A stretch of DNA of 64,000 nt from Flavobacterium sp. JAS (GTDB taxonomy: Bacteria; Bacteroidota; Bacteroidia; Flavobacteriales; Flavobacteriaceae): contig NZ_JAJMOX010000003.1 in NCBI RefSeq assembly GCF_020991455.1, positions 124,001 through 188,000 on the forward strand, given 5' to 3'. The notes under the pieces are model-generated. The model ran no database searches. It was given only the letters and a program-made list of their open reading frames with translations, and was not told where the DNA came from. Of this stretch, positions 53,307-61,402 are shown piece by piece. Made by a program: the position numbers and the translations under genes. Every line of letters begins with the position of its first letter. Position 1 is the first letter of the stretch.

Positions 53307-55766
53307 TTAATTCTCGATTACAACTTCTTCCTTAATCCATTTCACCTCTTCATTTTCAATAATTACGGTCATTTTATCGCCATCTTTTACTTCGCCTGAA
53401 ATTATTTTCTTAGCCAATGGTCTTCTTAAATGGCTTCTGATTATGCTTTTTATAGGTCGTGCTCCATATTTTGCATTATAACCGTTTTCTGCAAGATAAA
53501 GTCTGGCTTCAAGCGGAATTTCAACTTCGATATTAATATTTTTTAGCAAATCCATAAATTCCTTCTTAAGATGGATTTCAAAGATTTTCAAGGCATTTTC
53601 TTTGCTGATAGGAGCAAAAGGAACAATTTCGGTTAACCTTCCTAAAAACTCAGGTCTGAAATAATTTCCCATAATTTCCATTAGAGAAGATGAAGCGGGG
53701 ATTTGACCTTTATTAAAAGTTTCCACAATATGATCAGCTCCGATATTTGAGGTAAAAAGAATAATGGCGTTTGAGAAATCACCTTCTTTTCCTAATCTGT
53801 CATGCAATTTTCCTTCATCCATTATTTGTAAAAATACATCAAAGACAGAAGTATGAGCTTTTTCAATTTCATCAAATAATACGATAGAATACGGTTTTTG
53901 CCTTATTTTATTCACCAGCAACCCACCTTCCTCATAACCCACATAGCCTGGAGGCGCTCCGTAAAGTAATGCTGCTGAATGCTCTTCTTTAAATTCAGAC
54001 ATGTCAAAGCGAATAATTGCATTTTCATCCTGAAAAAGAAATTCAGCAAGACTTTTGGCTAATTCCGTTTTTCCGGTTCCTGTTGGGCCTAAAAAAAAGA
54101 AAGAAGCGATTGGCTGTCCGGCTTTGCTTAATCCGGATCTCGATTCTAAAATAGAACCGGCAACGGTTGCGATACAATGATCCTGACCGATAACTCTTCG
54201 GTTTAAAACCTCTTCAATTGTATTCAGTTTTTGTTTTTCTTCTTCTTTTAATTTTCCTGCCGGAATTCCGGTTTTCTGGGCAATTATAAGTGATAAATCA
54301 AAAGCTTCAATATGAACACGCTTATCTAATGCCCTTTCTTCAAGAGTATTGATCAGGTCTTCAATATGTTTAATGATGGCTTCGGAAGATTCAAAAGTTC
54401 TGGTTTCGTTTTGATCATCCACAACCATCAAAAATGTAGTTTTATTGATTAAATCGGTTAAAAACCAGTTAGATTCTTTTAATAATTGTTCTTCAGATAA
54501 ATGGGTTTCGTTGTTCTTTAAAACGGCCAGTTTATCAAGAATTGATTGTTTTTCTTTTAAGAAAGTTTCACCCGAAGTCTTTAAAACTGACATCGTGTGA
54601 TCAATCAGATTTATGGCTGATTCAGGAAGGCTCTTTTCTTTTAAATACCTTCTGGATAAGCGAATAGATTCAGATATTGTTTCGTCATCTATTTGAATTT
54701 TATGATGTTCCTGATAGATTTTAATCGATTCGCGAATCATTCGAAACAAAGTTTCATCATCAGATTCTTCGAGTTTTACAATCTCAAACATGCCCGAAAG
54801 TCCTTGTTCTTTTTCAATTCTTTTCGAATATTCGTCAATTGTTGAAGTAGCAATTATAGTTAACCCTTTTGCTAATTCGCCTTTTAAAACATTTGAAACA
54901 CCCGAATCGCCTCCATTTTTATCAAGCAAAGTATGAATTTCTTCAATGATAAGAATCGCTTTTGGGTATTGCTTTAATTCCTGAATACAGTTTTTTAAGC
55001 GATCTTCGATTTCACCTTTGTATGAAGCTCCTGCAATTAATGAGGATAAATCTAATTCAAAAAGCTGAACTTTGTTTAAAACATCAGGAACCTGATTTGC
55101 AATTACATTCTGAACAAGTGTATCGATCAATATAGATTTACCAACTCCGCGATCGCCAATAAGTAAAACATTGGGTTTAGAGAATCGGCAAAGGATTTCT
55201 TTTATAGTGTTTAATTCGGTTTCACGGCCAATTGCAGTAACTCTTTTTGCCTTTTTTTCAAGGTTTTTATGGATCGTATATTTGCCTAAGAAGCCTTTTT
55301 TTACTTCTTGTTTTGTGATGTTATTTTCTTGCGGAATAACAATTTGATCTTCTAATAGCTCATTTCTGGAAATAGGATAAGATTTCATCTGATCGAAGTT
55401 GAAACCCACGCCTGGAGAACTAATAGCCACTATGATGGCATAAAGACTGATTTCGTCTTCATTTAAAATAATTCGGACTGATTCTGCCTCTTTTATAATT
55501 TCATCGATTAAATCGCTTGGTTCGGCGTCAAGAACATTTGTTGTTTTTGGTTCTTCTTCCATTCGAACTTCTGCCCATTCATCAAGATAATAAACATCTT
55601 TGCCCATTGCTTCAAGGCGCTTTAAAAGTGATAAATCCCTGTTTAAGATAGCTTTAAGTAAATGTGATGCAGAGTAATATTTATTTAAATTGGTTTTAGC
55701 AATCTTTTTTGCAATTTCTAATGCGCTTAGTAATTCTGTGCTGAAAATATTTTTTTCTTCTTCCAT
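53307..55766 (-). CDS. tssH: Type VI secretion ATPase TssH/ClpV (Bacteroidota type)
   Basis: This is an 819-residue class I Clp ATPase. A Clp-N domain (about 1-145) precedes AAA-1, with Walker A GDRGVGKS (204-211) and Walker B ILIIEEIHTLL. A middle coiled coil follows, then AAA-2 with Walker A GPTGTGKT (about 556-563), IVLFDEIEKAH and a C-terminal D2-small domain. TssH disassembles the contracted sheath for reuse. It is shorter than housekeeping ClpB (about 860), and the neighbouring TssN and DUF4280 genes point to the secretion role rather than disaggregation. It starts 5 bases after the stop of the PKD protein gene. Confidence 0.88.
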   Translation of the reverse strand: MEEEKNIFSTELLSALEIAKKIAKTNLNKYYSASHLLKAILNRDLSLLKRLEAMGKDVYYLDEWAEVRMEEEPKTTNVLDAEPSDLIDEIIKEAESVRIILNEDEISLYAIIVAISSPGVGFNFDQMKSYPISRNELLEDQIVIPQENNITKQEVKKGFLGKYTIHKNLEKKAKRVTAIGRETELNTIKEILCRFSKPNVLLIGDRGVGKSILIDTLVQNVIANQVPDVLNKVQLFELDLSSLIAGASYKGEIEDRLKNCIQELKQYPKAILIIEEIHTLLDKNGGDSGVSNVLKGELAKGLTIIATSTIDEYSKRIEKEQGLSGMFEIVKLEESDDETLFRMIRESIKIYQEHHKIQIDDETISESIRLSRRYLKEKSLPESAINLIDHTMSVLKTSGETFLKEKQSILDKLAVLKNNETHLSEEQLLKESNWFLTDLINKTTFLMVVDDQNETRTFESSEAIIKHIEDLINTLEERALDKRVHIEAFDLSLIIAQKTGIPAGKLKEEEKQKLNTIEEVLNRRVIGQDHCIATVAGSILESRSGLSKAGQPIASFFFLGPTGTGKTELAKSLAEFLFQDENAIIRFDMSEFKEEHSAALLYGAPPGYVGYEEGGLLVNKIRQKPYSIVLFDEIEKAHTSVFDVFLQIMDEGKLHDRLGKEGDFSNAIILFTSNIGADHIVETFNKGQIPASSSLMEIMGNYFRPEFLGRLTEIVPFAPISKENALKIFEIHLKKEFMDLLKNINIEVEIPLEARLYLAENGYNAKYGARPIKSIIRSHLRRPLAKKIISGEVKDGDKMTVIIENEEVKWIKEEVVIEN

Positions 55767-55771
55767 ACTAT

Positions 55772-56824
55772 TTAGTCTTTAGACCATATCAGATATTTTT
55801 TTACTTTGTAGCTGATATTCAATCCTTTTATGCAATTATTTTGCTTGTCTTTGTTTAATCGTATCGATTCTATTCTGATTTTTTTTCCTTTAATGGAAGC
55901 ACATAATTGAGAGAATGTCAATAAATCATTATCGTTTTTTACGACCGGAATATCCAGATCATCGCATAAATATTCGGTAAAATCATCTTTAACTTTACTG
56001 CCTTCTGCGACTTTGGTTAGTAAAATTTCGAATTGATCTTCAGATACTTTAGGAGCTTTTTTAACCACATTAACGCTATCTTTTGTTGATTTTGTTTTTG
56101 GAGCAACCGGTACATATTGCAGCATATCTTCTAAAGGATCTTTTTTAACGGGACCTCTTGGCAGTGCAAAAGCTTCGGCTTTTTTCTCATATTCGTATGA
56201 CGTTACGTCTAACGGATTTGTTTTTTTAATCACTTTTGGATGAACATAGACGATTTTTTTTGCTACACGACTAAAATCTCCATTGATAACCAGCGTAATA
56301 GTTTTTTCACCGGGAGTCGAAAAAGTGTATACCGGATTGGATGAAGTTTCGTCAATTCCTTTGTTTTCTCCAAATGCCCATTCCCAGGTTTTGGCATCGT
56401 CAGAGACTGATTTAAAGTAAGTTGGCTGTCCTACAAAAATAATTTTTGCAGCAATAATTTTTGGAGTGCCTAATTTATCTGCTGCAAATTTATCCTTAAT
56501 AACCATTTCTTTTGTATGAACACAATTTTCATTTATGGTTAAGGTTACAAAATAAGTTCCCGGATTTTTATAGACATGAAAAGTATGTTTTCTTACATCT
56601 GGTTCGGAGCCATCTCCAAAATCCCATTTCCATGATTTTGCATTGGGTGTTTTGTCATAAAACTCAATGGATTCCTCGGTTTGCGAGTGATCAGAAAAAA
56701 CATAAAATTTAGCATCTTCACAGTCTACGTGGTTGAAAAGCTGAATGATAAAAGTAATGATTCCAATTAATAATAATATAACAAAGAAAAAAACAACTCT
56801 AATATCGATATTTTTTTTATTCAT
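55772..56824 (-). CDS. PKD-domain membrane protein of the type VI secretion locus
   Basis: This is a 350-residue protein with an N-terminal transmembrane helix (VVFFFVILLLIGIITFIIQLF, about 10-30). Two PKD domains follow: about 35-112 (SWKWDFGDGSEPDVRKHTFHVYKNPGTYFVTLTI) and 118-200 (TWEWAFGENKGIDETSSNPVYTFSTPGEKTITLVI). A C-terminal domain of about 120 residues has no name. Type iii type VI loci carry such PKD membrane proteins, which may belong to the trans-envelope complex that replaces TssJLM. Which of the TssO/P/Q/R names applies cannot be decided here. Operon with tssH. Confidence 0.8.
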   Translation of the reverse strand: MNKKNIDIRVVFFFVILLLIGIITFIIQLFNHVDCEDAKFYVFSDHSQTEESIEFYDKTPNAKSWKWDFGDGSEPDVRKHTFHVYKNPGTYFVTLTINENCVHTKEMVIKDKFAADKLGTPKIIAAKIIFVGQPTYFKSVSDDAKTWEWAFGENKGIDETSSNPVYTFSTPGEKTITLVINGDFSRVAKKIVYVHPKVIKKTNPLDVTSYEYEKKAEAFALPRGPVKKDPLEDMLQYVPVAPKTKSTKDSVNVVKKAPKVSEDQFEILLTKVAEGSKVKDDFTEYLCDDLDIPVVKNDNDLLTFSQLCASIKGKKIRIESIRLNKDKQNNCIKGLNISYKVKKYLIWSKD

Positions 56825-56929
56825 TTCAGTTTTTTAAAGTAATTCGAGACGTCAGATATTTTTGATAAAAACGAAAGCAAAAATAGGGACAAATATTTTA
56901 AAAAGATACTATAAATTTTACAAAAATAA

Positions 56930-56962
56930 TTTGCATTCTTACAAAATATTTCAGTAGGTTTG
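56930..56962 (+). promoter_or_regulatory. Promoter for the rightward type VI secretion operon
   Basis: TTTG (56930-56933) is followed after 21 bases by TAGGTTTG (56955-56962), a match to the Bacteroidota consensus. Transcription would begin near 56969, giving a leader of about 155 bases with a terminator-like hairpin inside. No equally good pair was found facing the PKD/tssH genes, although CAAAAATA at 56921-56928 could be their -7 box. Confidence 0.55.
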
Positions 56963-56976
56963 CAATCCAACGTTTT

Positions 56977-57099
56977 ATGACCGTAAATAAATTCATATTA
57001 AAAAAAAGAACTAACGATAATTGTTTTGTTAGTTTTTTTACTAAAAAAATGATGATGTTGATTTTTTTAGTGTTGCTTAGATTTCAAAATAGAGAATAA
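56977..57099 (+). CDS. Possible 40-codon leader peptide in the secretion operon leader
   Basis: ATG 56977, about 8 bases after the predicted start site, opens a frame ending TAA at 57097-57099. It begins MTVNKFILKKRTNDN and ends with MMMLIFLVLLRFQNRE. It spans the hairpin at 57009-57034, as a leader peptide in an attenuator would. Such a frame can arise by chance in AT-rich DNA, so this is a tentative call. Confidence 0.2.
   Translation: MTVNKFILKKRTNDNCFVSFFTKKMMMLIFLVLLRFQNRE
57009..57039 (+). terminator. Terminator-like hairpin in the operon leader
   Basis: AACTAAC (57009-57015) pairs with GTTAGTT (57028-57034) followed by T to 57039. A second, AT-only stem (57040-57050 with 57061-57071, 11 bp) follows immediately. 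As both lie between promoter and first gene, they could be an attenuator. Confidence 0.45.
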
Positions 57100-57127
57100 A
57101 AGTGTTATCATTTTTTTTAAAACTAAA

Positions 57128-57796
57128 ATGATAAAAACAACAAATAATATTTTTATGAGGCAGGCAGTTTTTTTAATTTTTTTGATGCACTTCTTTACAG
57201 GAGGTCATGCCCAAAATTATATTTCTCAAATTCCTTTTAAATACGATTATTCTCTGGATTTGCTCAAAAAGCAATCAGGAATGGAAGAAAAAGGCTTGAA
57301 AAATAAAACTGTTGTCAACGATAATTCAGAGAATTTAAGTGATGAAGTTTTAGCATTAAAAGAAAAATACTCCATAGTACTGGCTGTAATGCCTAATAAA
57401 ATCACAAACTACAAATTGTATTCGTATATCGATCCGTGGATCAATACCCCTTATAGAGAAAAAAGTTTCTCTAAAAATGGGATTGACTGCTCTTATTTTC
57501 TGCAGTCTCTGTACAGCGACGTTTATAAAGTAACACTCCCAAAGGATCCTGCAGGAATGTGGAAATCAAAATCAATTCAGATTTTTACCGGAAGAAGTTT
57601 TTTAGCAGAAGGAGACCTGGTTTTTTTTAGATACGACAAGGATCATCCTATTTCAGACGTTGGTTTGTATCTGCACAATGATAGAATTTTGGCCTGTACA
57701 GATAAAGGGCTTGCTATATACAATTTCAACGACGAATATTTTCAGTTGCGATACATAGGCGCAGGACGAATTAACGACGATGCAAAGAAAAAGTAA
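57128..57796 (+). CDS. NlpC/P60-like protein of the type VI locus, catalytic histidines replaced
   Basis: This is a 222-residue protein with signal peptide (MRQAVFLIFLMHFFTGGHAQ if ATG 57155 is used, or nine residues longer from 57128). The C-terminal domain aligns well with NlpC/P60 (C40) peptidases: GIDCSYFLQSLY with C121, EGDLVFFRYDKDHPISDVGLYLHNDRILACTDKGLAIYNF, and RYIGAGRI. In active enzymes the positions of D177 and A189 are histidines, so the triad is broken. It may bind rather than cut peptidoglycan. It is the first gene of the rightward operon and overlaps the next by 17 bases. Confidence 0.82.
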   Translation: MIKTTNNIFMRQAVFLIFLMHFFTGGHAQNYISQIPFKYDYSLDLLKKQSGMEEKGLKNKTVVNDNSENLSDEVLALKEKYSIVLAVMPNKITNYKLYSYIDPWINTPYREKSFSKNGIDCSYFLQSLYSDVYKVTLPKDPAGMWKSKSIQIFTGRSFLAEGDLVFFRYDKDHPISDVGLYLHNDRILACTDKGLAIYNFNDEYFQLRYIGAGRINDDAKKK

Positions 57797-58724
57797 GAAG
57801 AGTCTTGAAGAGGTGGTACGCGAAATAGAGAGTATTTCGTATGATATCAGGGCAGAAGTCATTGCTAATGAACTTCTTGAGAGTAATGTTGTTGTTCAGG
57901 ATGAAATTACGATTTCAAATCACGGACAATTCTCAAGAGCGCATAGGAGTGATGTTTTAGGCGCCGCAATACAGGATGATAATTACGATAAGCAGGAATT
58001 TTTAAACATACAATTGTCGAGAGACAGCATGTATGATGCGCTTCCGGAGGGATTTGTACATAGCCTGAGCGAGAACAATGCCGATAAATCGGTAGGGCAG
58101 ATGATTCGGGAACATAAGCATCAGAAAAGGCAGGAGGCTGAAGCCCGTAATTTTTTTACGCCGTTTGAAAATGAAATTTTTCATTATAGAACTAAAGTAG
58201 AAAGCGTTGAAAGGGATTTTTTGTATAAGCTAAATGGGAGTAAACCACTAGATTTTTTTTATGATTTTTGGGGTTTGCCACATATTTATCCGGCCGTTTT
58301 GGTCTCAAAGTTTATTCAGCTTTTGCCTTATGCCTATAAAATTGTTGGAGATATTGATCTCGCATGTCGCTGTCTGGCAAGTATTATTGAAGAAAAAGTA
58401 AGCTTTACAACAACAAGTTCAAAAGAATATATTGATGAAGGAGAGCAAATTAAATTAGGAGAAAATAGATTAGGAGTTGATTTTATCAGCGGAAATAATT
58501 ACATGGATTATTCTCTATACGTAACCATTGAAATAGGCCCAATAACCAATAAACCTTTTCATAGTTATATCAATAACGGAGAAATTAAAATATTTATAGA
58601 TTGTTTTTACGAACACTTTTTTCCTATGGAAGTAGAGATCAAAACAGTCTTATTGATGAATGAGCAAACAGAAGAATTTAATTTAAGTAAACAGCCTGTT
58701 TTAGGGTTTACAACAAGAATTTAG
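57780..58724 (+). CDS. TssG-like type VI secretion baseplate protein
   Basis: This is a 314-residue soluble protein. The C-terminal half, from about 147 (FFYDFWGLPHIYPAVLVSKFIQLLPYAY) to the end (...QPVLGFTTRI), follows the TssG pattern, including the LG-aromatic/T-x-x ending. The N-terminal third is highly charged, may be coiled, and is longer than in proteobacterial TssG. TssG forms the baseplate wedge with TssF. Start codon lies inside the last codons of the NlpC/P60-like gene, indicating translational coupling. The name is inferred from pattern and context. Confidence 0.65.
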   Translation: MQRKSKKSLEEVVREIESISYDIRAEVIANELLESNVVVQDEITISNHGQFSRAHRSDVLGAAIQDDNYDKQEFLNIQLSRDSMYDALPEGFVHSLSENNADKSVGQMIREHKHQKRQEAEARNFFTPFENEIFHYRTKVESVERDFLYKLNGSKPLDFFYDFWGLPHIYPAVLVSKFIQLLPYAYKIVGDIDLACRCLASIIEEKVSFTTTSSKEYIDEGEQIKLGENRLGVDFISGNNYMDYSLYVTIEIGPITNKPFHSYINNGEIKIFIDCFYEHFFPMEVEIKTVLLMNEQTEEFNLSKQPVLGFTTRI

Positions 58725-58726
58725 TA

Positions 58727-59719
58727 ATGATAAAAAAGCATTTAGGAGCCCTTGTGGATATTAGGCTTATTGTATTTTTAGTGATAATTATCGCAGTTAG
58801 TGTCATACTTACAATGGTATTTAGCGATAAAGTAAAAGATTTTGCCGTAACGTATAAAAAGAAGTTTTACATCTATCTTTTTTCGTTTGTGGTCATATAT
58901 GCCCTGGTAGGTTTTTTAGGCTACAACAAATTATTTACAGAACTGTCTGATGAGTTTCTTTTTTATCAGATCGCTTCTTTATTGTTCGGAATCCTGAATG
59001 TTTACCTGTATCGCTGGTATTTTAACGAATTTCATTTAAAAGCCACAGTTGGTATCGAATTGTTGTTTGCTTTTCTCGTTACGCTTTACTCCAGTGTATT
59101 GTTTATTATTATTTACACCGCTTTAAACGGAATCAGCCTGACGTTCATCATGTGTTCTCACTTTCTGGTATTTATGGTGCCAACGGGAGTTTATGCTGTA
59201 TTTAATTATATGATGCAAATTCCTCCTAAAGAATATGTTACATGGAGAATTCCGCAAAGAAAAAATCCTTTTCCGGAGATCGATAATGTTGAAATGAAAG
59301 ATTTACTGTTGATTACGTTGTTAATCCAGAAAAAACCGGATAGTGAAATATATACTTCTATCAGATCAAAAGGTCCGGTAAGAATCGATTTTGGAGCATT
59401 ATTTTATCATACAGTTACTGGGTATAATGAACATAATGCCGAAAGTAAAATCGAATTGCAGCATAAAGGAGAAAATTGCAGCTGGGTATTTTTTCTGCAG
59501 CCAAAATGGTATCAGGCAGCAAAATATGTTGACGCTAAGTATACCTTAGGAATGAATGGTATCACGGAGAATTCTGTAATTATTTGTAAAAGACAGAAAG
59601 AAAAAGAGATTAAATTAAATACCGGCAAAAAGAAAGAAGAAGGATTTATATACGATCCTAGTGAAGATAAAAACAAAAATAAGGCTAAAGAAGAAAGAGT
59701 TGCTGTAGAACAAAACTAA
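58727..59719 (+). CDS. tssN: TssN-family type VI secretion membrane protein
   Basis: This is a 330-residue protein with five predicted transmembrane helices in the first 165 residues (LIVFLVIIIAVSVILTMVF; FYIYLFSFVVIYALVGFLGY; YQIASLLFGILNVYLYRWYF; ELLFAFLVTLYSSVLFIIIYTAL; FIMCSHFLVFMVPTGVYAVF). A cytosolic domain of about 150 residues with DLLLITLLIQKKPDSEIYTSIRSKGPVRIDFGALFYHTV follows, and the tail is lysine-rich. TssN is specific to Bacteroidota (type iii) systems and probably forms part of the trans-envelope anchor. Starts 2 bases after the previous stop. Confidence 0.82.
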   Translation: MIKKHLGALVDIRLIVFLVIIIAVSVILTMVFSDKVKDFAVTYKKKFYIYLFSFVVIYALVGFLGYNKLFTELSDEFLFYQIASLLFGILNVYLYRWYFNEFHLKATVGIELLFAFLVTLYSSVLFIIIYTALNGISLTFIMCSHFLVFMVPTGVYAVFNYMMQIPPKEYVTWRIPQRKNPFPEIDNVEMKDLLLITLLIQKKPDSEIYTSIRSKGPVRIDFGALFYHTVTGYNEHNAESKIELQHKGENCSWVFFLQPKWYQAAKYVDAKYTLGMNGITENSVIICKRQKEKEIKLNTGKKKEEGFIYDPSEDKNKNKAKEERVAVEQN

Positions 59720-59731
59720 TTATTCAGGATC

Positions 59732-60814
59732 ATGTATTATATAGAAGAATCTGAGGTATCACCATATCACAAACATCGTACTTACAAGATACGAATAGGA
59801 GATACGCTAAAAAGTGTAGCCCTTGAGCTTGGCGAAGATGCGCGTGAACTCAGAAGATATCATAATATATATTGTCCTATTGCTGATTTGATTGAAGCTG
59901 ATTTTAAAAGTCATTTGGAGTTTTTGATTCTGGCGCCTGAAAAAGATAAAACTTCAAAAAAGGAGGAAATAGAGAAAAAACCGGAAAAAGTAAATTTTGG
60001 AGATAACTATAAATTGCCTTTGCTGTCTGGAAATATCAAGAAAGAATATGAAGTAGCCTATACTACCGAATTTGGTGATGAGATAGATATTTTAGAATTA
60101 GAAGTGAGTGTAGAATGGCTTGCAGAGGATAAAAAAGGATTTCATCTTTTTGAGATAAACAGAGGAAAAGATATTTATATTAATGCTAAAGTGCCGGATA
60201 CGGTTATGGAAGAATTAGACGCAAAAACGGCAGAAATTCTATATCCGCTTAAAATTGTTGTTGATGAATCTGGTAAATGGATTGATATTTTTAATTACAA
60301 CGAAATTGTAAGTCGTTGGAAACTTATAAAAAGAGAAATCTTAGATTATTATGAAAGCGAAGTAACAGAAAAGCATATCGATGCTATCGAATATGCACTG
60401 GAAGATTCAGAGAATTTATTAGCAACGCTTAGTTCTGATTATTTTTTGAGAGCTTTTTTTAACGGAATTCATGTTGCATATACTGCTAATTTGAAGTTAG
60501 AGGATACAATTTCTTTTCCGTTAGAAAAAAATAAAGAAGCTGTTTATGAAATTGAACAGAAAGTTGCGCCCTATCTGGACGAATCAGGATTTATAAAAGT
60601 AGAACAAAAAGGAGATTATGTAGATTCTGAGTTCAACAAACTATACAGACATTATCAATTTAAAGGAAACTATGATGCTGTTTATTATTTAAATGCTGAT
60701 ACGTATTGTGTTGAAAAAGTGAATTTAGAGTGTTTTATAGATGGTGACGAAATGATAAAAACGACGATAGTAATTGAGCCACTGAAAAAAGAAAAAATAG
60801 AAAATAGCAATTGA
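59732..60814 (+). CDS. LysM-domain protein of the type VI locus, probable adaptor
   Basis: This is a 360-residue protein without signal peptide. An N-terminal LysM domain (about 17-70, TYKIRIGDTLKSVALELGEDARELRRYHNI) precedes a lysine-rich linker and a large alpha/beta domain (about 105-355, including ELEVSVEWLAEDKKGFHLFEINRG). A cytosolic LysM protein next to tip and effector genes is reminiscent of the LysM proteins that load tip proteins in contractile injection systems. Starts 12 bases after tssN; 83 bases separate it from the DUF4280 gene. Confidence 0.75.
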   Translation: MYYIEESEVSPYHKHRTYKIRIGDTLKSVALELGEDARELRRYHNIYCPIADLIEADFKSHLEFLILAPEKDKTSKKEEIEKKPEKVNFGDNYKLPLLSGNIKKEYEVAYTTEFGDEIDILELEVSVEWLAEDKKGFHLFEINRGKDIYINAKVPDTVMEELDAKTAEILYPLKIVVDESGKWIDIFNYNEIVSRWKLIKREILDYYESEVTEKHIDAIEYALEDSENLLATLSSDYFLRAFFNGIHVAYTANLKLEDTISFPLEKNKEAVYEIEQKVAPYLDESGFIKVEQKGDYVDSEFNKLYRHYQFKGNYDAVYYLNADTYCVEKVNLECFIDGDEMIKTTIVIEPLKKEKIENSN

Positions 60815-60897
60815 AAATTTATTAGTAATTAATAAGATTTCTAAAAAAAAATAAAGCTGTTAACAAGGATATTTTAATATTCTAAAAAGGTAAAGCC

Positions 60898-61392
60898 ATG
60901 AGTGAGAAACATGTAGTAGTACAAGGTGCAACATTAAAATGCAAGTTTAGCGTCGAACCAAAAACAGATGCATTAAAAGTTAAATCACAAGAAAAGCATT
61001 ATGCTAATGATAAAGATGGTAAAAAGAAACTCATTGCAACCGATAAAGAAATTGGACAAACACTAGAGAAAAACACCTTTGGTAAATGCAAAATGCAGCC
61101 TAACGGAAGCGGAGATTATTTGCCTTGCAAGGCTACAATAACAAAATGGAGTGGTTTTTATGAAAAAGTGACACTGTCAAATAAAGGTAAAATTTTATTA
61201 GAAAATAGTAAAGGAACCTGCCCAATTGGTGGTCCGGATTGTATTACAGTAGACAAGCACGGACAGAAGGCAGAACCGGGAAAAGAAAATGCAAAGAAGA
61301 CTAAACCACAGGTAAATAACCAAATAAATCCATTAGTCAATAAAGCTGATTTTAAGAAAGGTTTAGAGGAGAGTGATATTTTTTGTAAATAA
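60898..61392 (+). CDS. PAAR-like DUF4280 tip protein
   Basis: This is a 164-residue protein. EKHVVVQGATLKCKFSVEP at the start and GKCKMQPNGSGDYLPCKATITKWSGFYEKVTLSNKGKILLENSKGTCPIGGPDCITVDKHGQ are typical of DUF4280, a PAAR-like family. Five or six cysteines probably bind a metal at the tip. These proteins sharpen the secretion spike and can carry or recruit effectors. It lies 10 bases before the effector gene. The tail (PGKENAKKTKPQVNNQINPLVNKADF) may contact the cargo. Confidence 0.86.
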   Translation: MSEKHVVVQGATLKCKFSVEPKTDALKVKSQEKHYANDKDGKKKLIATDKEIGQTLEKNTFGKCKMQPNGSGDYLPCKATITKWSGFYEKVTLSNKGKILLENSKGTCPIGGPDCITVDKHGQKAEPGKENAKKTKPQVNNQINPLVNKADFKKGLEESDIFCK

Positions 61393-61402
61393 ATAAAAGA
61401 GT

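Noticed and set aside
57001..57071. Riboswitch in the secretion operon leader
   Set aside because: The stems are simple terminator/AT hairpins; no known aptamer core could be recognised.
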